64,000 nucleotides of DNA from Rotaria macrura (Eukaryota > Rotifera > Eurotatoria > Philodinida > Philodinidae). Under the pieces are notes generated by a model that searched no databases, had not been told where the DNA came from, and saw nothing but the letters and a program-made list of their open reading frames with translations. Below are positions 22,499-37,933 of the stretch, piece by piece. Each line of letters starts with the position of its first letter. Position 1 is the first letter of the stretch. The stretch covers positions 2,517 through 66,516 of the forward strand of contig OENT01000690.1 in assembly GCA_900239685.1 (NCBI GenBank), written 5' to 3'. Made by a program: the position numbers and the translations under genes.

Positions 22499-25400
22499 CT
22501 TTACGCAGACTAGTTTAATGAGATTTGAATACGATGAACGTCAATCGATTAAAATAGTTTGATAGGCCTACATTATCCATTCATAACTCATTTAGACGCA
22601 CTTTTAGAGACGTATGAAATCGCTTTACTAGGTTAAGTGCAAACCATTGAGTAGGTGTGGTCGCTTCAATGAGCCACACCCTCACATCTATGCACTCAAT
22701 ATAAACGATTATTCGAACATTCAAATCAAGTACAGATGAGCAGATAAAAAAGAATAGAATGATTTACGAGATATGTATGAGACAAAGCGATATACGCATT
22801 GAAATGTGTATGTGCACGTGTCGTGACAGCAAAAAATAGAATCATTTTACTACTGATGATCTTTTATTGAAATATGATGTTCTTATTTCTAAAGCAAAAG
22901 CAAGACAGAGAAAAGTACTAAGAATGTGAGAGTCAGAAACGAGTTGTTAAACTAACAGCACTTAGTGATAATACTATGCTAAAATGGAAGAAATAAACTT
23001 ATCATTAGCTGTTGATACTTGAGCTGTCAATGATCTCTCTTACGATTATAATAAATTACTGACAGATAGTTTCTCTTCCGGGGAAATCACTTCATTCATA
23101 TTTATCTCAACGAATCGGGAGCAATGTTGTAATATTCTTTAAATAATACGTTTTTTTTGTATTCATGCTTTCATTGAATGAGTTGAAAAATGCTTTTTGC
23201 GATACACTTCAAACTCTTCTTAACAAAATATGCTAAATGAAGAGTCGATTCAATTTTATTAACGATGAAAAGCATATTGATAAATATAATTATACAACAA
23301 ATATTAACATTCTTGTACTTATTCTTTATCTGGTTCTGTGTAAACAAATTGTGAAGAACACTTGAATTTTAGTTTGAAAATCTCCATTCAAATATACTTA
23401 CGTAACTTGAGACAAGTTGCAATCCAACAGATGATCATAGAACATGTACAACGTTCAGAACTGTCGTATGAATCATTCAATACCGATATTTGACATTCAG
23501 ATCATTCCCGACGAACTATCTTGTACTATGGGTATCTCAGTTTATGTAACATTGCTGGTCGACAGAAAAAAACTTACTTTGCTTTCAGTACTTCTGCAGG
23601 GAATCGTAATGATTTATTTCTTCATTTGATCTATTGAAAAAATATTCAAGCATTTTCGAACAGAAGAAAAACTAATTATTTGCTATCTTCTTAAAAAAGT
23701 CCAAGAGATATGATTTAACTGTTTATTGTTTCATTCAAACCCAATAAATTATAACGCAAGCAATACAAGATAGGCCATGCTCCAGTGTACAGTATGTAAT
23801 TTTCATGCGATCGAAATTATTGTTTTAGTCATCTGTGATCGATACAAATAGCATGTGTTCATTGCTTTCAGTCATGTTATCTGCACGTTTTGATTTGCGT
23901 ATTTGTTATTTTAGCTAATATAAATTTAACAGTTGCCCAAAGGCTAACTATTGGAGTTATTGTTGATCATGTGTTGACATAAGCAAAATCCAATTAAGAA
24001 TAGAAAATATGTTTCTTAGCATCAAGACAAACGACCAGCGTTCCTTATATTTCATATAGATTTTTTGTAATCCTTCAAAGGATTTGTATTGATATATCTA
24101 TCTTATTTAAACATGCTTGCTTTGGAGACTTGTACTTACGTAGGGCAATCAATGCAGTTGAAAAACACGAAAAACAAAACTAGTGAAATGTTTGGTATGA
24201 CCAAAATAATACGACTATTGATTTACTGTGATATACTACTTTGATCTATACATGATACATTGCATCGTTGGTTACTATAAAATGTTTTGAATTTATCTTG
24301 ACTAAGAATATTTTGTTATCATCTTGTACATGGAATCGTCGTCGGAGCCTGCTTTTCGTGTCTACCATTGTTTTTGACAGAAAAAAACACAGAGGTTCAC
24401 AGTAAGACACAGTAACTTCTTTTAAATCAAAGCTGATCTTAGCATGAGGTGCCGAAAAAGAGTCGTCTAGTCTGCCTGATAACAGAAGATAGTAAGTTCT
24501 CAGTTGCTGAATGAGCTATTTCATCTAATATTGCTGTGTTGAATTTGACCGACATAGTTAAGTATATGATGATTTAAAAAGCTGAGAACTGGATCATAGC
24601 TTTTTTTTGGCAAGAACTTAGACATACCATGAATATTTCCTATATGATTGGAATTTTCTTGCAGGTAAAGGCTGATATTTTCACAAGCATATTACTGTGA
24701 ATCAATTTTAACTTTTAAGAAATTAAACTAAATATCATAGATGAAAATCATTCATTGGCTTCTAAGATCGTCTAATTGGTATCGATATCAAATTGGTTGT
24801 ATGAATTGTTGAAAAATTCATTCGAACACTTGTATAAATATATATATACGAGAGCACTTCCTGAAGTTAATGGTTAAATATTTCATGTCTTCGAATTTTA
24901 ATCTTTTTCTAAGTGATATCTGATTTCATCAAGTTTAGCTATTTCTAATTGTCCATGACACTAATTTAAACAGAATCTCAATAACATGAACATTTGATAT
25001 AACATCATATACACTTCTGATGCCTCTCTTGAATTTCTTTGTTGTACTGATCTGCTGTACATATAGTGTTTTCGTAAAAATATTTGAATGATCATTGTAT
25101 ATTCCTTTTATTCATCTTTTTCCAATTTGATACAGAATAATTATTATGATTATGGCTGATATCTATTGAATGCATAGAGCATGAGACACTATGCATGTTT
25201 TATAAGTAAGTACAAATTAGTTTGAATATAGTAGTGGGTAAAAGTCTCAGCCCTCGATGATCTCAGTCATTTCGAATGCTAAAGAATTGAACATTGGTGT
25301 GCATATACTTCGTCAAGATAGTAGATCAGAGACGCCATGTTGTGTTGATTGTTTCAGTAAAATCGACTGAGTTTCTGTTTCATTCAAACACATAAAAAAT

Positions 25401-27340
25401 CAATAATGTATTTACAGTAGTAAGAGATAATGAAAAATAATAGCCAAATTATGTCTCTGATTTACACTCTTGATGAATTACGTCCATATTAATTTTCGAA
25501 CTTTTAACATTCATAATAGTTAAGAACTTCCAGGGTCGAGACTTTTGACCAATATTATGTATGCCATCAATTAGTTATCGTAACTGGATAGCAACATATT
25601 GATTTGAAAATATTCAGAATATGCATTAAACAATTGTTTTATTCCTGTGATAGATAATATTCATAATAAAGTCACACAACTTTCAAATATCATTAGACAT
25701 GATATCCAACATTACTAGTTATATCATCTATGCTCTTATGATTGGAGACGAATTGTTGTCACATTTCAATGTGCAGGTCTTTCAAATAAAATGCTTATAT
25801 ATATATATATGTTTAATCGTATGCAAGTCTCGCTACATGTAAATATGTAAGACAAAAACCAGAAACAAAGTGTTCGATAAAAATATGGCACAATCATTTT
25901 CTAGGAACTTCCATCTGTTTAATTACAAATGGTTCTCTGAATATTGTCACCAACTCTGGTTGCTTTTAGTACCTGCAACATAGAAGAACTAAATCTACTC
26001 ATGTCTGGTTAAAAATACTCGATGAAATAGTTGAAAACCTACTTGTATTGCTTCTACTATTCCCTTAATAAAATGTCCTTTTAACTTCGGAATCGTTTTT
26101 TGTGTGCTCAAAAAGTGAGTACACTCTAGAATCGGTCAGTGTGTCTGGGCTGCCAGCCGTTTACACGATTCCTCTTTATAAATATATTCGATTGAGCTGA
26201 AATTTTGTGCACAGAATTGTCTCATGAATATTTCGGTCGAGTTCAAAGATGAGAAGGATCCGGTAAGAAATGGCTGAGTATAATCGAAAAAAGTGTCATT
26301 ATTGACGAAACAATTTCTGAGGGGGGGGGGGGTACAGGGATTTTTCAAAAAATACTTTTTTCTCAGAATTATCCACAACGTATATAAATTGACTCAGTTT
26401 TTAACGCTGATTCCGAATCTGATATTAGTTTTGAACTAGATCGAGCTTTCTAAAAGAACATCGCCTGAAAAAGGTCCCGAAATAAACAAAAACTGCATCC
26501 TGAAACTAAATTGCCTAGATACGTCTCAGATGACCAGTAGTTTTGGAGTTTCTCAAAAAGGTTTACCAAGATACTTCATCCGTGCACACATTCTAGAATG
26601 ACTGATTTGTCTCATTCACTTTTTGAAGTACACAACTCTCGGACATAAGTCCGAAGTTTTCACATTTATTTTTAATACAATTGAAACTACTCATCATAAA
26701 ATATGATTCGATTTGTACAACGATGGTTGAGTCTTGTGAGCGCAGAAACAGCAAGATAATAGACAATATGAGTACTGTCAGATTGTCGTGGAAGAACAAA
26801 AGAGTTCTTTTTTTTCTATAGTGATCCATTCGAATGCATCACCTGTTCTATTCATTGGAAATTAGTATGTTCAAACCTAGATTTGATGAAAATACCCGTA
26901 TATATATATATATATGTTAAAGATGCACAACAGAGAAGTGCCAATTGATAAAAATTAATGAATGTCCTCGAATAGCTTGTACTTTCAATAAATACGAGTT
27001 CATTCCATGAAAATAGCTAGTCGAGAAGCTTCAAGACAACACATATCTCAAACGATCAAAACCAAAAAATCAATTTCAGTTGTCTTATAAATCGATAATC
27101 AACTTATTATTATATCCATCTATCTTCCATTGAATGATCACAATGGATTCTTGAAAGTATATACAAAACATTAGACTTGTTATAATATCATGCTTGCCAT
27201 CAATAATATCATTGTAGGAATCATCTCGATATTTTTTCATTGAATAAACCATATTAAAGAAATAATATTAGATAGCTGAATGCAAAAATATTGTTTAAAA
27301 GAAATAGTACATAAAACAATATTAAGTTTATATAAATGTA
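22499..27340. other. Intergenic, no supported gene
   Basis: About 4.8 kb of AT-rich sequence. It contains short TA microsatellites (near 24838, 25796 and 26898) and a 12-G run at about 26321. Weak inverted similarity (tgtgtgctcaaaaagtga against tgtgtacttcaaaaagtga) between about 26100 and 26630 hints at a decayed element. No exon chain or RNA gene was recognised. Confidence 0.4.
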
Positions 27341-28768
27341 TTACTGAATGACGTGTGAATAGTTCATAACAAGCTGTTGAATTGTTGTTGAACTATTTTT
27401 ATATTTTTCAATAGCCTGTTTTAATTCTGTTATACTTTCTTTTAGTTTGGGATTTCTATAGTCAAATGTCACAATATTCAATCCAGGAAAATTAAATATT
27501 AATAATTCTTTTAAATTAATCAATAGATCAGGATTAGGTGCATAGGTACCAGATCCATTATCGAATACTAATTCCCAATCATCGTCCAATTTGTCCCATC
27601 CGTGTATTGGTCGTAGATGAAATTCACCAGCATAACGAACATATTCCGATCCATTAGCTAGTAATGCATGTTTACTTGCAAAATCTGCAAAAAATTGAAC
27701 ATCAGTTTCACTAAAACGCCATGTACTATCATCAATCACATAAGTATAAATACATGGTTTAATGCATTGCGTCTTACGATCGGAAAAGATGAATTTCCAA
27801 AGATCATCAGCATTCTTTACTTGTCCATTTTCATTATGTTTTAATGTTCGACCGTACAATACTTTATGTGCTAATTTAATTGTATTCTGTGATGCTAATG
27901 AACATGGACTATTGCCAAATATAGTTTTTGCAGCTTTATATGCTCTATTCCAATGTTGTCGTTCTTGAGGTTTGAAAAAAACTGGTATTCTTGCTATTTG
28001 TATTTTCCATGTTGAATAAACACGATCAGCGTTAAGCATAGTCAAATGACCAACAGCATACGAATCATGTCGAAAATATCGGCAAGGACCATCGAATGTG
28101 TAGCGTGGTAAATGCTTGGTCTCTTCTGATGATTCCATCGAATGAATAGACAAATGAAAGTAGCCATTATGACAATCGAATGGGCCAAATATTTCATGAC
28201 CTTTTTGTGGAGCATGATAATTAACAATATTTGAAATTTCGAATTCACCAATGTAATCATCAACAATTTTATCATCATCTTTATCATAGATTTTCACTGT
28301 CAATTTGGCATCCGAAGGAATGTTTCGAACAATCCATTTTTCATTTTCCCATTTCGGTGTTGCCGTATTCGACTGAATGGTTGATCTAAAAATCTATGAA
28401 TATTTACCGAAATCATGACAAACAAATGTGACCTTGAAATTTTACGTTGGAAACATTTGTCTAACACTCAACTGTTTTTAGTGAGGACCTACTTGAATAT
28501 ATGAAAATATCACTTACGTAAATGATATTCGACCATCGATTTTTGCTATAAAATAAGGATCAGCATAACCTACCACGTCCATCTTTGGTAAATCCTGTAT
28601 AAAAAATAGAGTCTATTGAAAATAGAAAATAAAAATTCTTGATAGATTTACCTCAGCAAAATAAAATTGAATAATAACATCGTAGCTATTCTGAGAATCT
28701 TCTAACGCCAAAAAAGTTGTTTCCAAAAGGGTAGTTTTCAGACCAGAAGAAATTGAATGAGACGACAT
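27341..28768 (-). CDS. C2-domain protein with conserved uncharacterised C-terminal region
   Basis: Exons 28768-28652, 28594-28518 and 28385-27341 join in phase to 412 residues. The N-terminal ~125 residues form a C2 domain, which typically binds phospholipid in a calcium-dependent way. Acidic residues at the expected loop positions are visible: LPKMDVVGYADPYF in loop 1 and KIYDKDDDKIVDDYIGEFEI in loop 3. The remaining ~285 residues contain HLTMLNADRVYSTWKIQIAR, HWNRAYKAAKTIFG and WELVFDNGSGTYAPNPDLL, and show no signal peptide or membrane segment. I have an impression of similar C2 proteins in fungi, so horizontal origin is possible but unverified. Introns of 57 and 132 nt are typical of this genome. 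The stop lies in AT-rich sequence after a short Ser/Thr-rich tail. Confidence 0.83.
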
Positions 28769-31700
28769 TAGGTTGTATTATTTGTAATTAAACCAAATTG
28801 TTTCTTTTACTTTTTTTGAACGACGAGAAGTTGATCAGTGCATTGACTTACTTCAAATACTTTTGTATGCAATTTGTTACGATTGACTTTCTTGTTGATT
28901 CTGTTTTTTTTCTTTCTTGCCGTTTTCAAGCTGTTTGATACGAATGTAGTATGACATGTTATGATTCTTTGTTTTCCTTTCACTGATTCATTTCCTTTGC
29001 TTTTCCTCTGTTATATATATTTTTCAGCTTTCTATTCCATAGTGCTCTAAAGATGAAGAGTTTTTCATAATTTATATTGCTATCGTTATCTAACAGAACG
29101 AAAACAAAGAGAATATTCATTTAGACCATATTGTGAAAAGTGTGTATAGATGGTAAACTATGCATTCTATGCTTTTTGCGGAGAATTAGACGACCAGAAG
29201 TCACCTTTGTTGAAATAATGAGCATTAAAGTTAGGATAATATATATATATCCTTTATCTATACACAGATTCTGATTTATGCTGGTATATCTTCAATTATA
29301 TCGATAAAACTAGAATGAAGTTGATTTTATTATTTTTCATTTATTCTGTGTCGACTAACAATGTCGAACATTTGATAATCGTTAATTATTTTAGCATCGT
29401 CATAGTACTTCTGAATTAATATACGTAGGTTTTTGTAGTTGTTGAGTAAGTTCTACAAAGTTCTCATTTGAATGAAACAATTATGTGTATGACTGTTCGA
29501 ATATCTTCAACTAATTAAGTTCCTATTATGGCAACTGCTAAACATTGAATAAAAGGACAAGCTTTGTATTTTAATTCTAGAGCATGAAGTCGTAGTGGTG
29601 CATTTAATAAATTTTCAAATGACTAATATAAGACTGTGGTTATCGGTTTTCTCTTCAATCGTACACCTTGCATAATCCTCGGTAATAGTTTTATTTGACA
29701 TTGACTGTGATTCAAGTAAATTTTTATTTCAAAAATCTTTCGTAAAATAAGCCAATGAAAATAGATACTCTGTTAGTTGGATATGTAGTTATGGATCTAG
29801 ATATCTCATGTGAAATTAAGATCACGCATAGATATAGGCACTCACAACCTATATGGCGTATCAATTTGTATAAGGAGTGTCATTTATCATGTTATTTAGT
29901 TTAACGTATCCAAGAAACGTGAACATAAATCTAATTTCTTTGTATTATAGCATTATGTCAATGTGTCGAGGTTGTCATACTTCTTTGAATAGCTAAAATA
30001 TTTTGGGTTATGCAAAAATATTTGTGATTGAACATTGAATCTTATTTAATTATTTGTCTGATATCAACGCCAGAGATCCGGCAGAGTCATGCATCGCCAA
30101 ATTTCCACAGGATATTGTCGCTATTATCGAGATCATCATTTAATACGATCGGATCTGATAAACTTCTATTATCGGCATGATACTCGAGGGGAAATTATTT
30201 TCTCGCCAGATAGATTATGCTCAGTTCACTTATTTTCTACATTTATGAACTGAAACTGGGAAATTTTTAATGGTTTAACAATTTAAATTTGTTTGTATTT
30301 TATTGAAGTTTATGAATGTTAGTGAATTTTTACAATTCTTATCAAGATGACTTGTTCATTGAACATCTCATTAACAAGGCTTGTGAATAATTGTATCTGT
30401 CTAATTGTATATCACATAGAAAATAAAAGTGAAGCATGGAGTAAAGATATCTGTAAGACAGAATGAGACGCTAATAATCATACAAAACATCTTTTTTTTT
30501 TCATATAATAGTTATGATCTTACTTGTGAAAGGAAATATCTATCGACCAATGATTATGATCGCATTCGACTAAAATTAACTATGATTGATATTATTTCAT
30601 TGTGCATCATGAAACATAAATCATCTGTAGGTATCTAAAACATACGCCCACCTTTCCAATGCCATTTGATTTTTTGGCTGCTCATCATGAATATTGTGTA
30701 AGTTTGTTTATTTTTTCTAAACATAAATAATATGGAGAGTAAGTCAAAGCAATACGAATACTTTATGGGCTCTCAGACCTGATGTCATTACTTTCGTAGT
30801 CAAACGATGGACTTTATTTTCATCAAATCATTCGGAGAAAGTATGAGTTGACATGAGTTTTCGAGCAGTCAAGTCAGAAGTTTATTTTTCGTCGTTCTCT
30901 GTTTTTGTATAAAGTACGATGAATAACAAACTGTACTTTGGCTATAGAATCAAGAAAGAAAATCATACACATGCACTAACCGTACTTTTAATCGCTGTTT
31001 ACTTTCACTTCTTTTCTTTTGCATTTCAAACGTTCTAGTCGTTTCTATTTCAATGGCTGATTGTTGATGTTTGTCTAGTGTAAAAAGAGATTTTTTTCGC
31101 TATCCAATTTATTTTCACTTTTTACTTACAACACAGATTGAAGAACGAAAATCTTCAAGCCCCTTGAAAATTTTTCCTCATCTTCGAACAATTATCGGCG
31201 CAGCAGGTATCGATTTTAGTCACTCTTATTTTTGATGTATGCAGTTAATTTTTGGTTAGTATTTCAACACATATTGACGGTATACTTAAGCAAAACAATG
31301 AATTCGATAGGCAGTCATCAGTAAGTTTACTTGATCAGCGAAAAAATCTCCTAAACATAATCAAACAAATAAATTTCAGAATTTGTAAAGTCCTATCATA
31401 TCTAACTGTTGGAAAATATGAGGAAAAACAGCGTTTTAGTGAGTCGTTTTATATTCATTTCACGCTTTTAAATGCACCATTTTTTGTCAATGACAACTTA
31501 TTCATATGTGTATAGGAATCTTTTAATCTATTACACATTTTGTCTCTCTAAATAATGACGGTAAGAATAATTTTTCGGATTCATTTGCTTGTCGATAATT
31601 AGTTTCTTACTTTATGATGACTTTTAGCACAACGTTCAGCATCGTCTGCATCGTAAGAAAACGATATTTTTATGAACCCATTAGCAAGAAATCCTGATTG

Positions 31701-34700
31701 AGTCTCAAGAAACGTTTTTGGGACTATTGGGTCGAGAACATAAATATAAATCATGCCTTGTAGAAACAACCCATTGTTTTAAAAATGAGTTCAATTAATA
31801 TTTCGATTTTTGTTCTGAGTAACCGTAACTTTTCATGAAATAGAATGCTGGTTCGCGTACTATCTTTGAGAGTCAAAGATAGACCTCACATGTACGAGGA
31901 CAAACTAATAGATCGTCATTGTTATTCACTAGAATTGCATCCTACTGTATGCACTTGGAAGTTGCTTCCAATAGTATTCGATGGTAACAGACTAATCAAT
32001 ATTGATGCCCATCAGAATTTGGTTGCGTAAGCTCGTGTAGCTCATCCTTTCATCTATTCTACCAATCACATCGATCCACTACATTTTGGCAATACTAAGC
32101 ACATATCCAGATAGAAGAACGTATCTGAAACAAGGAGAAGTATTTTCTTAGCAGTATAATAATTCTTACCACTTTTCCATAAAGTTTGAATAGCGTATTT
32201 GATTGAGCCAAACCCTTTTGAAAGATTTTTTTCAGAAATCATCAATTTAATTGAAAATGATTTTCAGTCGAGACAAACAGATTTTTCTAAGACGGAAGTG
32301 CTAAGGGTTTGTTTTCAATATTTATCATGACTTTTTCTGATTGGTCTGAATGGCAAAATAAGATTAGATGACCTTTACAGGTACGTTGTTTTTATCGAAT
32401 TCGCGAAGATATAATTCATATTGATATGTTATGCTGATAGTCTGTCTAGCCTATCGTATTCGTTTAGAAAACTATCGTGTATTCATACGAAAGTGCAATT
32501 TATTCAATCATAATCCGATCCATGAAAAATGGATGATTTACCAAGAGTATACCATCGTCGTATACTTGAATTCAGGTAGACTATGAACACGAGTAGCTTC
32601 GGATGAAAAGAACGTAGACACACTCTACATAACTCATTGAAAAGTTAACTTCTTCGAATGTTACGTGACCTCAATGTTGACTGAGTCATATTTCTGATGT
32701 TCCATTGTCTATGCATGTATACCTTAATCGGTAGTAAGATTTTCATGTTTTGATACTTAATTTAAGAAAACAAGATTTAAGTTACTTTTCAATCAAAAAA
32801 AAAATATTTTCTTCATTTTACTCGCAACTTGATACTGATACTGAATGTATCGCATCCCTACATTACAATCTTTTGTATGCAACAGCGACTTAAGAAACAA
32901 ATGTCTGCTGCATCGTTTTCAATGATGATTTGATTTCACATTTATCGAATGTACTTTATTAAAAGTATACGGTATTAAATAGTTTACTTTTTAAAACTTA
33001 TCTGTTGAAAGTATTGTCACAGAGTTTTAGAAGAAAAGCAATACTAATGCTGACGTTTCGTTGTTTCAAAATCAAGTTTTTTAGACGAATATTTACATAA
33101 AGTGTAGTTTCCAGAAAAGGCTTTTAACACATTTAAGACATTAAGAACTACCATAAATCTACATTTTGTTTTTTTTCCCATAACATTTTTAATTGTAATG
33201 TGGGGCAAAATGATTCATATCCGTATTAGTGTTGAGATTTTTACAAAAAAAAGAAAAGCAGATTGCCAATATCGCTGAACTTGTCAAATGTGCAAATAAA
33301 AGAACCTATAAACGTTGCATTTTAAACATAATTTTGTCTAACAACGTTGTTTTTCAAACAACAAAACGTTGCTTGCGGATTATTTTTTTCTCTATATTAA
33401 TGAAAATCCTTTAACGAGTTAGCTTCCATAAGGAAGCAGATGGATATTGTCGATTAATTCATGAACTTTCCGAACCGTAGAATTATGCCTCAAAATGTTT
33501 AGTAGTTATGGTTTATTCATTCCTACCACGTTTCAACAAAAGCTACTGCCACCCCATGCTACCTGTTTGCGCCATATTTTGTTGTCACAGATATAGCATT
33601 ATTTAAATCATAAATTAATTTAGGATCACAACCGGGCATGGATGAAAAATCTTGAATTCGATCATCTTTTCTAGGTCTCTTCTTTCGTTGCGAGTTTTTA
33701 AAATACTCAATTGAGAATATGAAACTTGGCAAGCTCGAATAAGACATTCATCTGAAAACGATAGAATTAGTAAATGTCTTTTTCATTGTTTTCAAAACGT
33801 ATGATCTAGTTATGTTGAGAGCCCATTTGCGGTTGATTGCATGCAAAAACAAAACATATCATTTAATCAAGAATAATTGTAAAAAGAACTTTGATGTTGG
33901 TGAATGGCTGAACATACACATGATTGCATTTCAAAATACTATTAAACGATTCTCTGGAAATTTCAATTTTCTCAAATCGTTCCTATTTCTTCCGTGTTTC
34001 CGATCTCCAGATTGGTAGAGAAATTCCCAAATCAGATGCTCGGAATGAGAGAGGCATGAAAAAATTCCGAGTCAAAACATTCACGCAAGATTTGATCTGA
34101 CATGCAAACAAGTTGATTACTTTTCAAGGCTACAGACAAATTCTAGAAGAAAAAGTGTTTGCATCTACGGATTGGTTTTTAATATGCCTGATACAACATT
34201 CTTATGCGTCAGTTATCAGACGATATGTATGGTCATTTATTAATAAAGGTCTATGTAAGTTACAAAACTGAGTATCGATAGAGGAGGGAACAATTCGATT
34301 TAAACATAATAAAACATATTTTTATATATTTGCATTTTTTTCACGAAATTCAGTAAACCATGAGGATGTTATTATATTTAGAGATGCTAAATTTTAGATT
34401 TGAAACATATAGAAATAATCATAAAGGAGCAAAATTCATTGACGAGTTAACTATACTTTGAATCATAATATGATTCTGATAGTTGTTTTATTGATCGACC
34501 TACTATCTGCATATATTTTCACATACTTTTCTAATTGAAAAAGCATTTGAATACAGATGATTTAGGACAATTCATCACTTTCAATAGGTGACAAACAAGA
34601 ACCTATTGTTTTTCTAGATATTTGAACTTCATGATTGTTTAGCAAGATTCTTGCCTGACAAAAACAGATTTTAAGTTTCTCACAAGATCCAAGTAGATCA

Positions 34701-37292
34701 ACTATTTATTTGATTGGACAATAAGTATGCCAGCAGCCGCTTTCCTTTTTCTTTTTGTTCCTAATTTCTTATGGATTAGTTTGCAAGAAAAAAAAACAAT
34801 TGCACAGTTACAATTACAAAAAAGGTCTCTCATACGGATAAATCAGATATGCTTAGCAAGAGGACAGAAATAAGGCACAAACAATAAAACTGTATGATTT
34901 ATGTTTTGCCTCTCCATCATTTTGAATCTCTAATTTGCACCTAACTCATGAGTAAATAAAAGCAGCGATTGTATGATCTAACCGTGTAATGCATAGATCA
35001 TTACAACAGGATATCTTTTGCTCATGCAATACAACCAAACAAATATGAAATTTTAATGGTTTCACGAACGATCGTATATCGTACATGCATTTCCACACTA
35101 TGCAGTTGTACTTATTGGGTTAATTTCATCCAAAACTAAATTTTGATTAAATGATCCCATTTGTAGTGAAAATAATAGATGTAGAGGTAAACCTAGCTCA
35201 GAGCTAAAAAAATCTTGTTAGCGACATACAGGAGAAGAAAAAAGATTAACCTACATTCCCCTAGTAAAAATCTGTAATTCTCTTATTTAAAAATTGAAGA
35301 AAATGAAAACACTGAAAGCTAATAAGTATATTCGTCTATTCTCAACAGATTTGTCTTTTATTCGTTGTTAGTTAATCAGTGAGTTTTTATTTTTCTGTTA
35401 AAATTAAAAATTATTTCGAATCCGAAAAACAATCTGTATGACTTGTTCATTCTGATATCTCAGACAGATGAAAAAACACTGCTCGGTCGTTAAAAAAGTG
35501 TTGTATTGAGCAAGGTACCCGTTAATGACAAAAACGGTTTCTAAGCGTTTCATAAAACATGTTTTTATCGTCTAAACGCTTAGTTATAACTACCTAAACA
35601 GGGGAGGAAATGATAAAATGATATTAAAATCCCTACAAATATACACTCGTGGTTATATTGATGTAAAACTGTCACAAAATATGCCTCAAACTACTTTTCG
35701 TAGCACATGAAAATGATGTTGTTGACTAAGTGAAGATCGTATATGTAACAACGAAATAATTTTCATGACATCAACCATTTCGAGGCCTTTTTTGTTAGTT
35801 TTACATAATTAAAATGATGCATATTTGGAGGATTTTAATACGTTTTTATCATTTCCTTCGCAAGGAATCATTGAAAGCATTTTAACTCGTTTTTAAATTA
35901 TTTATAATGCATAATTTTAATAAATTTTACTCAAAATAGTTATATTTTTGAAATGTATGCAAGGTCTAGTCTAGATCTCTATTTTTCTTTTCTCCTCACA
36001 CTTTGTCTTTTATACGCAACATGATTGAAAATCATTAATGAATGATCGCTTGCGAGTGCATGATGTTGATTGATTGATTGATATACGAGCCCTTATTTGA
36101 TAAAAGAAAAAAATATTATTTTACACAAATGCAAACACAACTAGTTGCTTTTTACAAAATAAATTATCAAATAATAGAGAGAAACAAAAGCCGTATGTGA
36201 TTGAATTTTCTTTCATTTGTGGTCTTAAGTGATGAAAACTTGCCTTCATGAGATACAAACAACGAAGACAATAGTAGTTCTCGGGTCAGAAAATAATATA
36301 CTACTTTGGGTGTCCAGTATTTTTTTCCTGAAGATCACAGTTTTAGATATTTATCATGATTCTTCACACAGTAGATACCGATTTATAAAAACGTCCAAAC
36401 GATCATTCACCATGATAAATGCTTTGGGCACGCGAGTGAAGCGTTAGAACGGTGACGATCACCATTCTAACCGTTTCGCACCGTTTTTTAACGAAAAATG
36501 TCAATACGACCGTTTACACGACATATCAAGCATTTCTCTTTGGTCTGTATTATTCACATGAATTTTTTTTTACGATCCATATTCTATACGTTATAGAGTA
36601 ATTCTTTATTCTTTTACCAGCCATAGTATAGAAAAAAATCTCTGGCGATCGAATAGTGTTATATAATCCGGTGTCATATTTAGACTAAGATTACAAATTG
36701 TCATGAATGTGTTTTCGTATGAAAGAAAATTAAAATTATTTGTTCTATCGATTCTCTGTTGTTTTTTCTTCCTTTCCAAGGTTCCCACCTGAACAGAAAT
36801 CATGAAAATACGTCCAAGTTTTTTCTTGTTTCTAGACGGACAAAAAAAAGAAAATGTACCATGTCAGTCAAGTTATGAAAGAGAACACATAAACACTTGG
36901 AATTGAGACGTGACAAAAGTGACACCTGAAACCCTTAGAAAGGAGCACAGCGTTCTTGGTTGCAAGTTGACGATCGAATGTTTGTTTTTCTCGATGACTA
37001 TGAATTTTCATTTCACTAAAACATTCATGCAAAGTAAACCATCTCTAATGTAAGCACTATTGGAACTGAATAAAACGGTTCATTTGACGGAAATGTTCAT
37101 TATTGGAAAAATTTTAGACGTTTACACTTTGAAATAATAAATATTCAGTAAAAATCGCTTTCAATAACATAGCATGACATGTTTCTTCTTTTCAAACGTT
37201 TAAGGATTAAAATGATCATTTGATATGTTTTCAGGATCATCACGTCTACTTTTTTCTACTTCATTGGATTCAATTGGTATATATATATATAT

Positions 37293-37933
37293 CAGCTTCA
37301 AATCTCAGATTCAGACCAATCTAGGATCCGACATAGAACGTACATTATTTCAGGCCATTCTCGGATAGATCAGTTACAATACGTCCAATCTGAGATCCAC
37401 CTGAAAATTTTAGGCGAATCTCGGATTCTTTTAGACCAATATCCGATGAGATACTAAGTGTTATATTTTATGAGAAGGTCTTTTTTTTGTCTATAAAATG
37501 TATCCAATAAAAACAGGAGTGGGTAGAAATGTAAATAAAATTGAATCATTGTTTATGTTAAAGCAAAGTTCGAAAAAAGAAAAAAAAAGTTTATTTTTGT
37601 CATCATGATGAATTGTAATTTGTTAACATCGGAAGTGTCTGACACATCTATGGATACTAATCTATTAACATATATAGTTGCCAAAATAAATCATGCCAAT
37701 ATGAGCAAAGTGGTTTATGTTTGCTTCAGCGTAACATATTAGTCGATCAGAGATTGGTCTAAATGAATCAGAGATTGGCCTAGGCAGATCCGAAATTGGC
37801 CATGCTAACTTTTCAATCTGACATTGGCCTAGGCCAATATGAGATTCGCCTGAAATTTTAAGGTGGATCTCAGATTAGACGTATTGTAACTGATCTATCC
37901 GAGAATGGCCTGAATCCGAGATTTGACGCTGAC
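37293..37933. mobile_element. TIR element (641 bp) inserted in a TA microsatellite
   Basis: The left end cagcttcaaatctcagattc matches the inverse of the right end (gtcagcgtcaaatctcggat on the opposite strand). About 80 further inverted bases follow around 37350-37430 and 37838-37913, sharing cattctcggatagatcagtt and gtccaatctgagatccacct. Both sides are runs of (TA)n. The centre (37440-37740) is unique AT-rich DNA without coding sequence. The right end begins TGTCAG, similar in form to the element at 38373, but the left terminus has drifted. Confidence 0.65.

Noticed and set aside
26090-26640. Possible ~0.5-kb TIR element (tgtgtgctcaaaaagtga and its inverse)
   Set aside because: Only about 15-20 bp of imperfect inverted match and no duplication; too weak without genomic copies.
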